From Burkholderia cepacia GG4 (GTDB lineage: Bacteria; Pseudomonadota; Gammaproteobacteria; Burkholderiales; Burkholderiaceae), in NCBI RefSeq assembly GCF_000292915.1, contig NC_018513.1, forward strand, positions 2,108,001 through 2,172,000: DNA of 64,000 nt, in the 5' to 3' direction. A program made the position numbers and the translations under genes. Positions 36,784 through 47,330 of this stretch are shown piece by piece; the stretch's first letter is position 1; every line of letters begins with the position of its first letter. The notes under the pieces were generated by a model that worked only from the letters and a program-made list of their open reading frames with translations, made no database searches and had not been told where the DNA came from.

Positions 36784-36832
36784 TGCGCCGAATGGCAGCG
36801 CCCGCGCGTCATGGCAACGGGCGCGACGCGTT

Positions 36833-37288
36833 TCACGGCTTGTGCGCTTCGGCTTCCGATTCCGGCCAGTCGCGGATGTACGCCTTCAGCATCCGGTTCT
36901 CGAAGCTCTGCGCCTCGACGACCGTCTTCGCGACGTCGTAGAACGAAATGACGCCCATCAGCACTTTCTTGTCGAGCACCGGCATGTAGCGCGCGTGGCG
37001 CTCGAGCATCATCCGGCGCACTTCGTTGACGTCGGTTTCCGGCGTGCACGTGAGCGGCTCGTCCATCACCTTGCGCACCTGCACGTCGCCGATCGCGCCG
37101 CCGTTCACGTGCAGGCGCAGGATGATCTCGCGGAACGTCAGCATCCCGACGAGATCGCCGTACTCCATCACGACGAGCGAACCGATATCGTGTTCGGCCA
37201 TCGTATCGACCGCTTCGCGCAGCGGCTTATCCGGCGTCACCGTAAACAACGTGTTGCCCTTCACTTTCAGAATATCGCTGACGCGCAT
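36833..37288 (-). CDS. Tandem CBS-domain protein
   Basis: A 151-aa protein of two CBS domains (MRVSDILKVKGNTLFTVTPD...GSLVVMEYGDLVGMLTFREI and VRKVMDEPLTCTPETDVNEV...RYMPVLDKKVLMGVISFYDV). Such stand-alone pairs bind adenosine nucleotides and act as energy or redox sensors. The start at 37288 has GGGGA upstream. It has no fused effector domain, so the partner is unknown. Confidence 0.92.
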   Translation of the reverse strand: MRVSDILKVKGNTLFTVTPDKPLREAVDTMAEHDIGSLVVMEYGDLVGMLTFREIILRLHVNGGAIGDVQVRKVMDEPLTCTPETDVNEVRRMMLERHARYMPVLDKKVLMGVISFYDVAKTVVEAQSFENRMLKAYIRDWPESEAEAHKP

Positions 37289-37445
37289 CGTAGTCCCCTC
37301 ATGCTTGAATGCAAATCCTCTTTCGATCCTATCGGAAAGCCTGTCAAAAGGAAAGCGCAGGCCGGCGCGGCGCGGCCGCCCCGCTTGCGGACGCGGGCCG
37401 CCCGCCGCACAATGACCGCATGGACGGCGGACCGAGGAGACGGCC

Positions 37446-37763
37446 ATGGCGCATACGCATTCGGAGCAATTCGCCAGCTTCGCGGATTTCTACCCGTACT
37501 ATCTGAACGAACACCAGAACCTGACGTCGCGGCGGCTGCACTTCATCGGCTCGCTCGGCGTGATCGGCTGCGTCGCGATGGCGATCGCGACGGGCTACTG
37601 GCTGTGGCTGCCGGCAGCGGTCGCGTGCGGCTACGGATTCGCGTGGGTCGGACACTTCTTCTTCGAGAAGAACCGCCCCGCCACGTTCCGGCACCCGATC
37701 TACAGCCTGATGGGCGACTGGGTGATGTTCAAGGACATCTGCACCGGCAAGATTCCGCTGTAA
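37446..37763 (+). CDS. Mpo1-like (DUF962) membrane protein
   Basis: A 105-aa protein with the DUF962 pattern: FYPYYLNEHQNLTSRRLHFI, two membrane helices (LGVIGCVAMAIATGYWLWL, AAVACGYGFAWVGHFF), and FFEKNRPATFRHPIYSLMGD. The yeast homologue Mpo1 is an iron-dependent dioxygenase in alpha-oxidation of 2-hydroxy fatty acids, with conserved His residues; several conserved His are present here. The ribosome binding site GAGGAGA is strong. The bacterial substrate is unknown. Confidence 0.92.
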   Translation: MAHTHSEQFASFADFYPYYLNEHQNLTSRRLHFIGSLGVIGCVAMAIATGYWLWLPAAVACGYGFAWVGHFFFEKNRPATFRHPIYSLMGDWVMFKDICTGKIPL

Positions 37764-37781
37764 CGCCCGCCGAGCGCCGCG

Positions 37782-39113
37782 TCACGCCGTTTTCGGCGGC
37801 CGCGCGTGCGGGTCGGGCGCAGCATCGGCCACCGTGCCGGGCTCGATCGTCGCCGGCTGTGCGCCCGCCAGCCGGTGCGCGGCGATCAGCGACGCGAGCG
37901 ACACGTCGAACCGGTCGTTCGACAGCACCTCGAGCAGTGCCGCGCCTTCGACGTGGCTGCGGCGTCGCTGCAACTGGTAGGTCAGCTCCGTGCGGTCGAT
38001 CACCAGCACGTCGAACAGCTGCGCCAACGTGAGTTGCTCCGGGTTCGCCAGCAGGATGTAGCGCGGCGCGAGCTCGCCGTTGTCCAGCCGCGCGATCCAC
38101 TCCCGCTCCTCCATCGTCAGCAATAGCCGCTGCGCGGTTTCCATGTCGCAGCGCAACATGGTCGCGAGCCGTATCGCCGTATAGCCCGCCTTGCCGATTG
38201 CGCGTGCCTCGGCGAGGCGCGCGAGCAGCTCGAGCGCGTCGAGCAGGTCGCTGCCCGGATAGTGGATCCGATGGAACTGGCCGACGCGGATCGCCGGCAG
38301 CGCGGACGCGACCATCGCGCCGAGCAGCGCGATGAACCAGCTCAGGTACACCCACAGCAGGAACACCGGCAGCGCCGCGAAGGCGCCGTATACGGCCGTA
38401 TAGGTCGGAATGCGCCGCACGTAATAGCCGAAGCCGCGCTTCGCGAGCTCGAACGCGATGGCGGCGAACAGCCCGCCGATCACCGCGTCGCGCCACGCGA
38501 CCGTGCAGTTCGGCAGGTAGACGTACAGCAGCGTGAACGCGAGCACGGTGAGCGGCAACGACACGAGCGCGAGCAGCCACTCGACGATCGACGTCGACGG
38601 CGCGGCGCCGGTGAACGCCAGCGACTGCGTAAACAGGTACGACGAGATCGACAGGCTCACGCCGAACAGCAGCGGGCCGAGCGTGATCAACGCCCAGTAC
38701 GCGAGCACGCGCTGCGCGAACGGCCGCGGCTTGCGCACCCGCCAGATCAGGTTGAACGCGGATTCGATCGTCATCATCGTCATCACCGACGTGACGACGA
38801 GCACGATCAGGCCGGCCGTCGTCAGCCCCTTGGCCTTCGACGCGAACTGGTTCAGGTACTTGAAGATCTGGACGTTGAACTGCGCGGGCATCAGGTGGTC
38901 CGCAAGGAACCCCTGCAGCGAGACCTGGAACGACGCGAACATCGGGAACGCAGTGAACAGCGCGAACGCGACCGTCACGAGCGGCACGAGTGCCAGCATC
39001 GTCGTGAACGTCAGGCTGCCCGCCACCTGCGGGATGCGATCCTCGGCGCTGCGCCGGGCCGCGAACTGCGCGAGGCGCTTGATGGTGTCGAGATCGATGC
39101 TCAACTTCGGCAA
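37782..39113 (-). CDS. YihY/UPF0761-family inner membrane protein
   Basis: A 443-aa protein with about six transmembrane helices in the YihY/BrkB fold (SLTFTTMLALVPLVTVAFAL, ESAFNLIWRVRKPRPFAQRV, YTAVYGAFAALPVFLLWVYL). A soluble C-terminal domain of about 150 residues follows that looks like a winged helix (ATMLRCDMETAQRLLLTMEE). The start is a TTG at 39113, seven bases after an AAGGAG ribosome binding site. The family was once annotated as ribonuclease BN by mistake; its transport or other function is unresolved. Confidence 0.92.
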   Translation of the reverse strand: MPKLSIDLDTIKRLAQFAARRSAEDRIPQVAGSLTFTTMLALVPLVTVAFALFTAFPMFASFQVSLQGFLADHLMPAQFNVQIFKYLNQFASKAKGLTTAGLIVLVVTSVMTMMTIESAFNLIWRVRKPRPFAQRVLAYWALITLGPLLFGVSLSISSYLFTQSLAFTGAAPSTSIVEWLLALVSLPLTVLAFTLLYVYLPNCTVAWRDAVIGGLFAAIAFELAKRGFGYYVRRIPTYTAVYGAFAALPVFLLWVYLSWFIALLGAMVASALPAIRVGQFHRIHYPGSDLLDALELLARLAEARAIGKAGYTAIRLATMLRCDMETAQRLLLTMEEREWIARLDNGELAPRYILLANPEQLTLAQLFDVLVIDRTELTYQLQRRRSHVEGAALLEVLSNDRFDVSLASLIAAHRLAGAQPATIEPGTVADAAPDPHARPPKTA

Positions 39114-39131
39114 ACGGTTTCTCCTTCTTGA

Positions 39132-41015
<1,884 letters not shown>

Positions 41016-41040
41016 AGCCACCCACCCCGGAGCAACGCCC

Positions 41041-41868
41041 GTGAAAGTCCGCGTACTGTCCGACCTGCATCTCGAAAGCAACCAGCCCGACACGATCGCA
41101 CATGCCGATGCGGATCTGGTCGTGCTGGCCGGCGACATCCACAATCATGCGGAAGGCCTGCGCTGGGCCGCCGAGACGTTCGACCCGGGCGTGCCGGTGA
41201 TCTACGTGCCGGGCAACCACGAGTACTACGACGGGGAATTCGGTGCGCTCGAGACGGCGATGCGCGACGCCGCGGACACGATCGACAACGTGCATTACCT
41301 GAACAACGGCGTGTACGTCGATCCGGAGCAGCGCTTTCGCGTGCTGGGCACGACGCTGTGGACCGACTTCTCGCTGTTCGGCACCGACGACGCGAGCTTC
41401 GCGCGCGCGATCGAGGCCAGCATGCGCGTGATGCTCGATTTCAAGGGCCTGATCCAGGTGACGTGGCCGCATGAAGCGGCACTGCATGCGGGCGGCACGC
41501 CGGAGCGGGATTTCGCGCCGGCCGACGCGATCGCGCTGCACCGGCAGAGCCGGGCATGGCTGGAAGCACGGCTCGCGACGCCGTTCGCGGGCCGCACGAT
41601 CGTCGTCACCCATCATGCGCCGCACCTGCGCTCGCTGGCGGAGCGCTATGCGGAGGATCTGTCGTCGGCGGGATTCGTCACGGACATGGCGGAACTCGTG
41701 CGGCCGCCCGTGGACCTGTGGATCCACGGCCACACGCATACGTCATTCGATTACGTGACCGACAGCGGCACGCACGTGGTGTGCAACCCGCGCGGCTACA
41801 TCCACCGGCGCACCGGTGAGCTGGAAAATCCCGCGTTTGCGTGGGACCGAGTGGTCGAGCTCGGCTGA
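41041..41868 (+). CDS. Calcineurin-like metallophosphoesterase
   Basis: A 275-aa phosphoesterase starting with GTG (VKVRVLSDLHLESNQPDTIA). The five metal-binding blocks are present: DLHLE, GDIHNH, GNHEYYDG, VTHHAPH and HGHTHTS. It probably uses two metal ions and acts in the cytoplasm. The substrate (phosphodiester or phosphomonoester) cannot be predicted. It lies 25 bases after the chimeric ORF and may be co-transcribed with it. Confidence 0.92.
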   Translation: MKVRVLSDLHLESNQPDTIAHADADLVVLAGDIHNHAEGLRWAAETFDPGVPVIYVPGNHEYYDGEFGALETAMRDAADTIDNVHYLNNGVYVDPEQRFRVLGTTLWTDFSLFGTDDASFARAIEASMRVMLDFKGLIQVTWPHEAALHAGGTPERDFAPADAIALHRQSRAWLEARLATPFAGRTIVVTHHAPHLRSLAERYAEDLSSAGFVTDMAELVRPPVDLWIHGHTHTSFDYVTDSGTHVVCNPRGYIHRRTGELENPAFAWDRVVELG

Positions 41869-41942
41869 GCGCCGGCTCATCGGGCCATCGCAGGCCATCG
41901 GGCCACGCGATGCGGCCCTCCCCGATCTGAAAGGCTGCCCGA

Positions 41943-42101
41943 TCAGCGATCGGCGCGGCGCGATCCGGTCGACGACGGGCGGACCCGCACCGGCACCGGC
42001 TTCATCCGCGCCTTCATCGCGCGGAGCAGATCGCGCGTCGCCGCGGCGGCGGCGGCCGCGCCAAGCAGAACTCCAAGGCCGATCATCAGTTGCGTATCCA
42101 T
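41943..42101 (-). CDS. Small single-pass membrane protein, 52 aa
   Basis: A short gene starting MDTQLMIGLGVLLGAAAAAA, so the first 21 residues form one membrane helix. A basic cytoplasmic tail follows (TRDLLRAMKARMKPVPVRVR). The ribosome binding site GGAG lies five bases before the ATG. It lies between the metallophosphoesterase and the LysR regulator. It follows the positive-inside pattern expected of a small inner-membrane protein. I do not recognise a family. Confidence 0.55.
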   Translation of the reverse strand: MDTQLMIGLGVLLGAAAAAAATRDLLRAMKARMKPVPVRVRPSSTGSRRADR

Positions 42102-42218
42102 TACGACTCCGGGTGGGCAGATCTCTATGACTGAAACAGTATCAAACTGTCCGCTGCCTGATGGTAAAAAAATGTTGCGTGAAGGACAAATCTCGTCAGA
42201 TTGGGCTCGACCGCGCTG

Positions 42219-43160
42219 TCATGCCGCAGCCGTGAACTGCGCGAGCGCGGCCTCGTCGGCCTCCAGCGTGGCCGGCAACTCGTCGCGCAGGAAATCGACC
42301 CAGGTTCGGATCTTCGCGTCGAGGTACTGGCGCGACGGATACAGCGCGTAGATGTTCATCACGTGCGACCGGTATTCGGGCATCACGCGCACGATGTGTC
42401 CGCTGCGCAGCCCGCCGATCGCCGAATAGAGCGGCAGCCCGCCGATGCCCATGCCTTCCCGCACGGCCACCGCGAGCGCCTCGGCGACGTTCACGCGGAA
42501 CGGCGGCGCCGTGATCGGAATCACCTCGTCGCCGCGCGGGCCCGACAGCGACCACTCGTCGAAGTGAAAGCCCGGCGCAACCATCCCGAGGCACACGTGC
42601 TGCTCGAGATCCGCCGGCGTCTGCGGCACGCCGTGGGCCTCGACATAGGCCGGCGACGCGCACACGACGCTGTAGCTCTCGCCGAGCCGCTGCGACACGA
42701 GCCCCGAATCGGGCAGGTCGCGGCCGACGACGATCGCGACGTCGTAACCCTCGTCGAGCAGGTCGGGCATGCGCTGCGCGAGCGTCAGCTCGACGTGCAC
42801 GTCCGGGTAGCGCTGCCGATAGCGCGCGATGGCCGGCACCAGGTAGTGCTGCCCGAGGCTCGTGAAGCAGTGGACCTTCAGCTTGCCCGACGGGCGCGCG
42901 TGCGCGTCGCCCGCTTCGGCTTCGGCCTGGTCGACATACGCGAGGATCTGCTCGCAGCGCTGCAGGTAGCGCTCGCCCGCTTCGGTCAGCGCGATCCGGC
43001 GTGTCGTCCGGTTCAGGAGGCGCGTGCGCAGGTGCGCCTCGAGATCCGACACGGCGCGCGACGCATAGGCGGTAGTCGAATTCATCTGCTGGGCGGCCGC
43101 GGTAAAGCTTCCCGCGTCGACCACGCGGACGAATACCCGCATGTTTTGTAACGTATCCAT
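42219..43160 (-). CDS. LysR-family regulator of the adjacent efflux operon
   Basis: A 313-aa LysR-type protein with the start MDTLQNMRVFVRVVDAGSFT; the longer frame to 43208 lacks the family N-terminus. The HTH is FTAAAQQMNSTTAYASRAVS, LEAHLRTRLLNRTTRRIALT. The effector domain follows (LKVHCFTSLGQHYLVPAIAR, YDVAIVVGRDLPDSGLVSQR). It is divergent from the outer-membrane factor/FUSC/HlyD operon, and a TTGTTG-N9-CAACAA palindrome lies between them. That places it as the likely local regulator, in the manner of AaeR-type systems. Confidence 0.93.
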   Translation of the reverse strand: MDTLQNMRVFVRVVDAGSFTAAAQQMNSTTAYASRAVSDLEAHLRTRLLNRTTRRIALTEAGERYLQRCEQILAYVDQAEAEAGDAHARPSGKLKVHCFTSLGQHYLVPAIARYRQRYPDVHVELTLAQRMPDLLDEGYDVAIVVGRDLPDSGLVSQRLGESYSVVCASPAYVEAHGVPQTPADLEQHVCLGMVAPGFHFDEWSLSGPRGDEVIPITAPPFRVNVAEALAVAVREGMGIGGLPLYSAIGGLRSGHIVRVMPEYRSHVMNIYALYPSRQYLDAKIRTWVDFLRDELPATLEADEAALAQFTAAA

Positions 43161-43187
43161 CCCATTACCCGTTTGAATCCGGATGGA

Positions 43188-43208
43188 TTGTTGCACAGGG
43201 CCCAACAA
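43188..43208. promoter_or_regulatory. Candidate LysR-type binding site
   Basis: TTGTTG-N9-CAACAA is an inverted repeat in the divergent region, 28-48 bases upstream of the LysR start and 110-130 bases upstream of the efflux operon start. Its size and T/A symmetry fit LysR boxes. Confidence 0.5.
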
Positions 43209-43274
43209 ATATTATCTCAGGATTCGTAAAAATGACTTGCACCGTTGTCCATTTATTCAGGAATCGCTGAAAAA

Positions 43275-43280
43275 TATAAT
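43275..43280 (+). promoter_or_regulatory. Putative -10 element of the efflux operon
   Basis: TATAAT lies 38 bases before the GTG start of the outer-membrane factor gene. The sequence 17 bases upstream (TTTATT) is a poor -35, as expected for an activator-dependent promoter. Confidence 0.45.
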
Positions 43281-43317
43281 CGCATCCGACTCATCTATAT
43301 CCGAAAGGGAGAAAATC

Positions 43318-44901
43318 GTGCAGTCTCCGGCAACAAAAGGGACGCTGGCACTGGCGGTTCTTGCAGTCTCATTAATAATGGCCGGATGCGCGAGCATGGG
43401 CGACAACAAACCGCAGTCCGCCCGCCTCGAAGCGAACGCGCTCGACGCCGGCGCTGCGATCCGCGCGGCCGACCGCGACGCGGGCTGGCCCGCATCCGAC
43501 TGGTGGCGCGCGTACCACGACCCGCAGCTCGACGCATGGGTCGCCGCCGCGCAGGCCGGTAACCCGACGCTCGCGGCCGCCGAGGCCCGCGTGCGCGAAG
43601 CGCAGGCGATGGCGCGCGTGGCCCGGTCGGCGGAACTGCCGCAAATCAACGGCAACCTGTCGCTGATGCGCCAGCACTGGCCCGACAACGTGTACTACGG
43701 TCCGGGGCCGCTCGCCGACACCGACACGTGGAACAACACCGGAACGCTCAGCCTGTCGTACCACCTCGACCTGTGGGGCAAGGACAAGAACGCGACCGAG
43801 CGCGCGCTCGATACCGCGCATGCGTCCGCGGCCGACGCACGGGCGGCAAAGCTCGAGCTCGAGGTCAACGTCGTGCGCGCGTATGTCGGCATGTCGATGA
43901 ACTATGTGCTGCTCGATCTCGCACACGAAACGTTCGAACGCCAGCGCTCGCTGGCCGATCTCGCGCACAAGCGCCTGCAGGCCGGCCTCGGCACGCAGCT
44001 CGAAGTCAGCCAGGCCGAATCGACGCTGCCCGACTATGAGCGCCAGATCGACAGCTACGAGGAAGCGGTCCAGCTCGCGCGCCACCAGCTCGCCGCGCTC
44101 GCGGGCAAGGGCCCGGGCGCCGGCGACGCGATCAAGCGACCGAGCCTGTCGCTCGACGCGCCGGCCGGCCTGCCGTCCGCGATGCCGGCCGACCTGCTCG
44201 GCCGCCGCCCCGACGTCGTCGCGGCACGCTGGACGGTCGACGCGCAGGCGCGCGGCATCGATGTCGCGAAAGCCGCGTTCTACCCGAACATCGACCTGCT
44301 CGCGACGGTCGGCGGCTTCGGCGTGACCGCGCCGTTCACCGACTTCCTGCGCGCGATGAACGGCGGCTGGACGGCCGGCCCCGCGCTGTCGCTGCCGATC
44401 TTCGAAGGCGGTCGCCTGCGCGCGCAACTCGGTGCGGCAGACGCCGGCTACGACCAGGCGGTCGAGCGCTATAACCAGACGGTCGTCGGCGCGCTGAAGG
44501 ACATCGCCGACCAGGTCGTGCGGATCCGCTCGCTCGAGACGCAGAAGAAGGACGCCGCGCGCTCGGTGGCCGCCAACGATCGCAGCTACCAGCTGTCGCG
44601 CGAAGGCTTCCGCCGCGGGCTGACCGACTACGTGAACGTGCTGATCGCGCAACAGCAGTTGCTGCGCGCACAGGAGACGGCGGCCCGCATCGACGCGGAA
44701 CGTCTCGCCGCGCATGCTCAGCTGATGGCTGCGCTCGGCGGCGGGGTCGAGACGGGTACGGACGTTCCGGGCGGCCATCCGCCGCACGACGAAACCGCAG
44801 CTGGCGCGGCAGCGCCGGCCGCCGCATCGGGTGCGAAGCCCGCCGCGGCCGCCGCCCGGCCCGCGCAGGCCGCAGCGTCCGGCACGCCGGCCGCACGGTA
44901 A
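43318..44901 (+). CDS. Outer membrane factor lipoprotein (NodT/OprM type) of an efflux system
   Basis: A 527-aa TolC-family lipoprotein. The GTG start (MQSPATKGTLALAVLAVSLI) follows GGGAG, and the lipobox IMAGC gives Cys24. Two repeats carry the family motifs (DWWRAYHDPQLDAWVAAAQA, AEARVREAQAMARVARSAEL, then RRPDVVAARWTVDAQARGID, FEGGRLRAQLGAADAGYDQA). It forms the outer-membrane exit duct. The last 45 residues are an unusual Ala/Pro-rich tail. It is the first gene of the operon with FUSC, DUF1656 and HlyD genes. Confidence 0.93.
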   Translation: MQSPATKGTLALAVLAVSLIMAGCASMGDNKPQSARLEANALDAGAAIRAADRDAGWPASDWWRAYHDPQLDAWVAAAQAGNPTLAAAEARVREAQAMARVARSAELPQINGNLSLMRQHWPDNVYYGPGPLADTDTWNNTGTLSLSYHLDLWGKDKNATERALDTAHASAADARAAKLELEVNVVRAYVGMSMNYVLLDLAHETFERQRSLADLAHKRLQAGLGTQLEVSQAESTLPDYERQIDSYEEAVQLARHQLAALAGKGPGAGDAIKRPSLSLDAPAGLPSAMPADLLGRRPDVVAARWTVDAQARGIDVAKAAFYPNIDLLATVGGFGVTAPFTDFLRAMNGGWTAGPALSLPIFEGGRLRAQLGAADAGYDQAVERYNQTVVGALKDIADQVVRIRSLETQKKDAARSVAANDRSYQLSREGFRRGLTDYVNVLIAQQQLLRAQETAARIDAERLAAHAQLMAALGGGVETGTDVPGGHPPHDETAAGAAAPAAASGAKPAAAAARPAQAAASGTPAAR

Positions 44902-44916
44902 CGCGGAGCGCCCGCC

Positions 44917-47118
44917 ATGTCAGCCTCCTCCCCCGCTTCCACGCACGCCGCCGGCCCGCTCGCGGCCTGGTACGCCGCCTTTGGCGACTGGGCCCGCAGC
45001 GACGGCGCCGCGTGGCTCTATCTATTCAAGGCGCTGCTCGCCGCGTTCATCGCGACCGGGGTGTCGATGCGGCTCGACCTGCCCGCACCGAAGACGGCGA
45101 TGACCACGGTGTTCATCGTGATGCAGCCGCAAAGCGGCGCCGTGCTCGCGAAGAGCTTCTACCGGGTCGCCGGCACGATCTTCGGGCTCATCGCGACGCT
45201 CACGTTCGTCGGCCTGTTCCCGCAGCAGCCGCAGCTGTTCCTGCTCGCGGTCGCGCTGTGGGTCGCGCTGTGCACGGCCGGTGCCGCGCGCAACCGCAAC
45301 TTCCGTAGCTACGGCTTCCTGCTCGCCGGCTACACCACCGCGCTGATCGGCCTGCCGGCGTCGCAGCACCCCGACGGCGCGTTCATGAGCGCGCTGACGC
45401 GGGTCGCCGAAATCGTGGTCGGGATCGTGTCCGCGGGCGTGGTCAGCGCGCTGGTGTTTCCGCAGACCACCGGCGAGCAGATGCGCACGACGGTGCGCAA
45501 GCGCTTCGTCGGCTTCGTCGACTACGTCGCGGCGGCGCTGTCGGGCAAGCTCGACCGCGCGCACATCGAATCGATCCATACGCGCTTCGTCGCCGACGTG
45601 GTCGGTTTCGAAGCCGCGCGCAGCATGGCCGTGTTCGAGGACCCGGACACGCGCATGCGCAGCGGCCGTCTCGCGCGGCTGAACAGCGAGTTCATGAGCG
45701 TATCGAGCCGCTTCCATGCGCTGCACCAGCTGATGAACCGGCTGCGCGCGGCCGGCGCGCAGGGCGCGATCGATGCGATCGAGCCGTACTTCCGCGAGAT
45801 CGCGCCGCGCCTGACCCGCAACGGCGAACCGGTGCGCTCGTCGGTCGACGCCGCGCTCGCGGCCGAACAGCTGCTCGCCTGGCGCGACGCGCTGCCGCGG
45901 CGCATCCGCGCCACGCGCGCGGCGCTCGAAGCGCAGCCGGACGCTCCGCTGCTTGACTTCGACACGGCCTCCGAGCTGCTATACCGCTTCATCACGGACC
46001 TGCACGAATACGCGGCGACCTACGCGTCGCTGTCGACCGCGACGCACGAGCGCGAACGCTGGATCGAGCGCTACGAGCCGCGCACCAACGCGACGGCGAT
46101 GGTGATCGCGGCGATTCGCACCGCGACCGTGGTCCTCGTGCTCGGCTGGTTCTGGATCGCGACCGCGTGGCCGAGCGGCGTGACGCTGACGCTGACGGCC
46201 GCGGCCACCTGCGCGCTCGCGTCGTCGACGCCGCGCCCGACCGCGATGTCCGCACAGATGGCCATGGGTACGGCGCTGGCCGTCTGCACGGGTTTCCTGC
46301 TGACGTTCGGCATCTACCCGCACATCGACGGCTTCCCGCTGCTGTGCGTGGCCCTCGCGCCGCTGCTCGCGATCGGCATCTACATGACGCTGAAGCCGAA
46401 GCTCGCGGGCTACGGGATGGGTTACCTGATCTTCTTCAGCTTCCTCGCCGGCCCGGACAACATCACGCATTACGACCCGACGAGCTTCATGAACGATGCG
46501 CTCGCGCTGGTGCTGTCGATGCTGGTTTCGGCGATCGCGTTCGCGGTGCTGTTCCCGCCGACCGCGCCGTGGCTCAAGAAGCGGCTGTTCGCCGACCTGC
46601 GCCACCAGGTGGTCGCGGCGTGCCACGCCCGGCTTGCCGGGTTGCGCACGCGCTTCGAGAGCGGCGCGCGCGACCTGATGTACCAGGCGCACACGTTGTC
46701 GGCCGACCAGCCCGACGTGCAGCGTGACGCGCTGCGCTGGATGTTCGCGGTGCTGGAAACGGGCAATGCGACGCTCGACCTGCGCACCGAGCTGGCGACG
46801 CTGCCGTCCGACCCGCGCTATGCGCCGGCGACGCCGTGGCGTCGCGCGATCGAATCGATGCGCACCGCGCTGTCGGCACTGTTCAGCACGCCGAACGCGG
46901 AGCGCTTCGACGCGACGCTCGCCGCGGTCAACGCTGCGATCGACGCGACCCGGCAGACGCTCGACGCGGTCACGCCGGCGCGCGACGAGCGCCACCGGCT
47001 GCAGCGCATCCTGAGCCATCTGCATTTCGTACGCACGGCGCTGCTCGATCCGGAATCGCCGCTCGAGCCGCTCAACCGCAACCGCCCCGTGCGTCCCCAA
47101 CAAGGAGCCTCGTCATGA
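44917..47118 (+). CDS. FUSC-family (fusaric acid resistance/AaeB-like) inner membrane transporter
   Basis: A 733-aa protein with two sets of membrane helices around residues 35-180 and 390-530 (AWLYLFKALLAAFIATGVSM, PKTAMTTVFIVMQPQSGAVL; AIRTATVVLVLGWFWIATAW). A cytoplasmic middle and a C-terminal helical domain complete the FUSC layout. Family members export aromatic carboxylic acids such as p-hydroxybenzoate or fusaric acid with an HlyD partner. Its stop overlaps the next start (ATGA). Confidence 0.93.
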   Translation: MSASSPASTHAAGPLAAWYAAFGDWARSDGAAWLYLFKALLAAFIATGVSMRLDLPAPKTAMTTVFIVMQPQSGAVLAKSFYRVAGTIFGLIATLTFVGLFPQQPQLFLLAVALWVALCTAGAARNRNFRSYGFLLAGYTTALIGLPASQHPDGAFMSALTRVAEIVVGIVSAGVVSALVFPQTTGEQMRTTVRKRFVGFVDYVAAALSGKLDRAHIESIHTRFVADVVGFEAARSMAVFEDPDTRMRSGRLARLNSEFMSVSSRFHALHQLMNRLRAAGAQGAIDAIEPYFREIAPRLTRNGEPVRSSVDAALAAEQLLAWRDALPRRIRATRAALEAQPDAPLLDFDTASELLYRFITDLHEYAATYASLSTATHERERWIERYEPRTNATAMVIAAIRTATVVLVLGWFWIATAWPSGVTLTLTAAATCALASSTPRPTAMSAQMAMGTALAVCTGFLLTFGIYPHIDGFPLLCVALAPLLAIGIYMTLKPKLAGYGMGYLIFFSFLAGPDNITHYDPTSFMNDALALVLSMLVSAIAFAVLFPPTAPWLKKRLFADLRHQVVAACHARLAGLRTRFESGARDLMYQAHTLSADQPDVQRDALRWMFAVLETGNATLDLRTELATLPSDPRYAPATPWRRAIESMRTALSALFSTPNAERFDATLAAVNAAIDATRQTLDAVTPARDERHRLQRILSHLHFVRTALLDPESPLEPLNRNRPVRPQQGASS

Positions 47119-47318
47119 TGCCGCGTGAAATCGCCATTCTCGATGCCTACATGCCCACGGTGGTACTGATGTTCGTCCTGGGCGCGCTGGCGACCTGGGC
47201 CGTCGACCGCCTGCTCGCCTACACGGGCCTCTACCGTCTCGTCTGGCACCCGTCGCTGTTCCGCGCGTGCCTTCTCGTCTGCATTTGCGGCGGACTGAGT
47301 CTCGCCGTTTACCGTTGA
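47115..47318 (+). CDS. DUF1656 small membrane protein
   Basis: A 67-aa protein (MMPREIAILDAYMPTVVLMF) with two hydrophobic segments (PTVVLMFVLGALATWAVDRL, FRACLLVCICGGLSLAV) and the LVWHPSLFR motif. It overlaps the FUSC stop by four bases and has AAGGAG upstream. It is the AaeX-like companion found in FUSC/HlyD operons; its role in the pump is not established. Confidence 0.92.
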   Translation: MMPREIAILDAYMPTVVLMFVLGALATWAVDRLLAYTGLYRLVWHPSLFRACLLVCICGGLSLAVYR

Positions 47319-47330
47319 TTCCGAACCATC

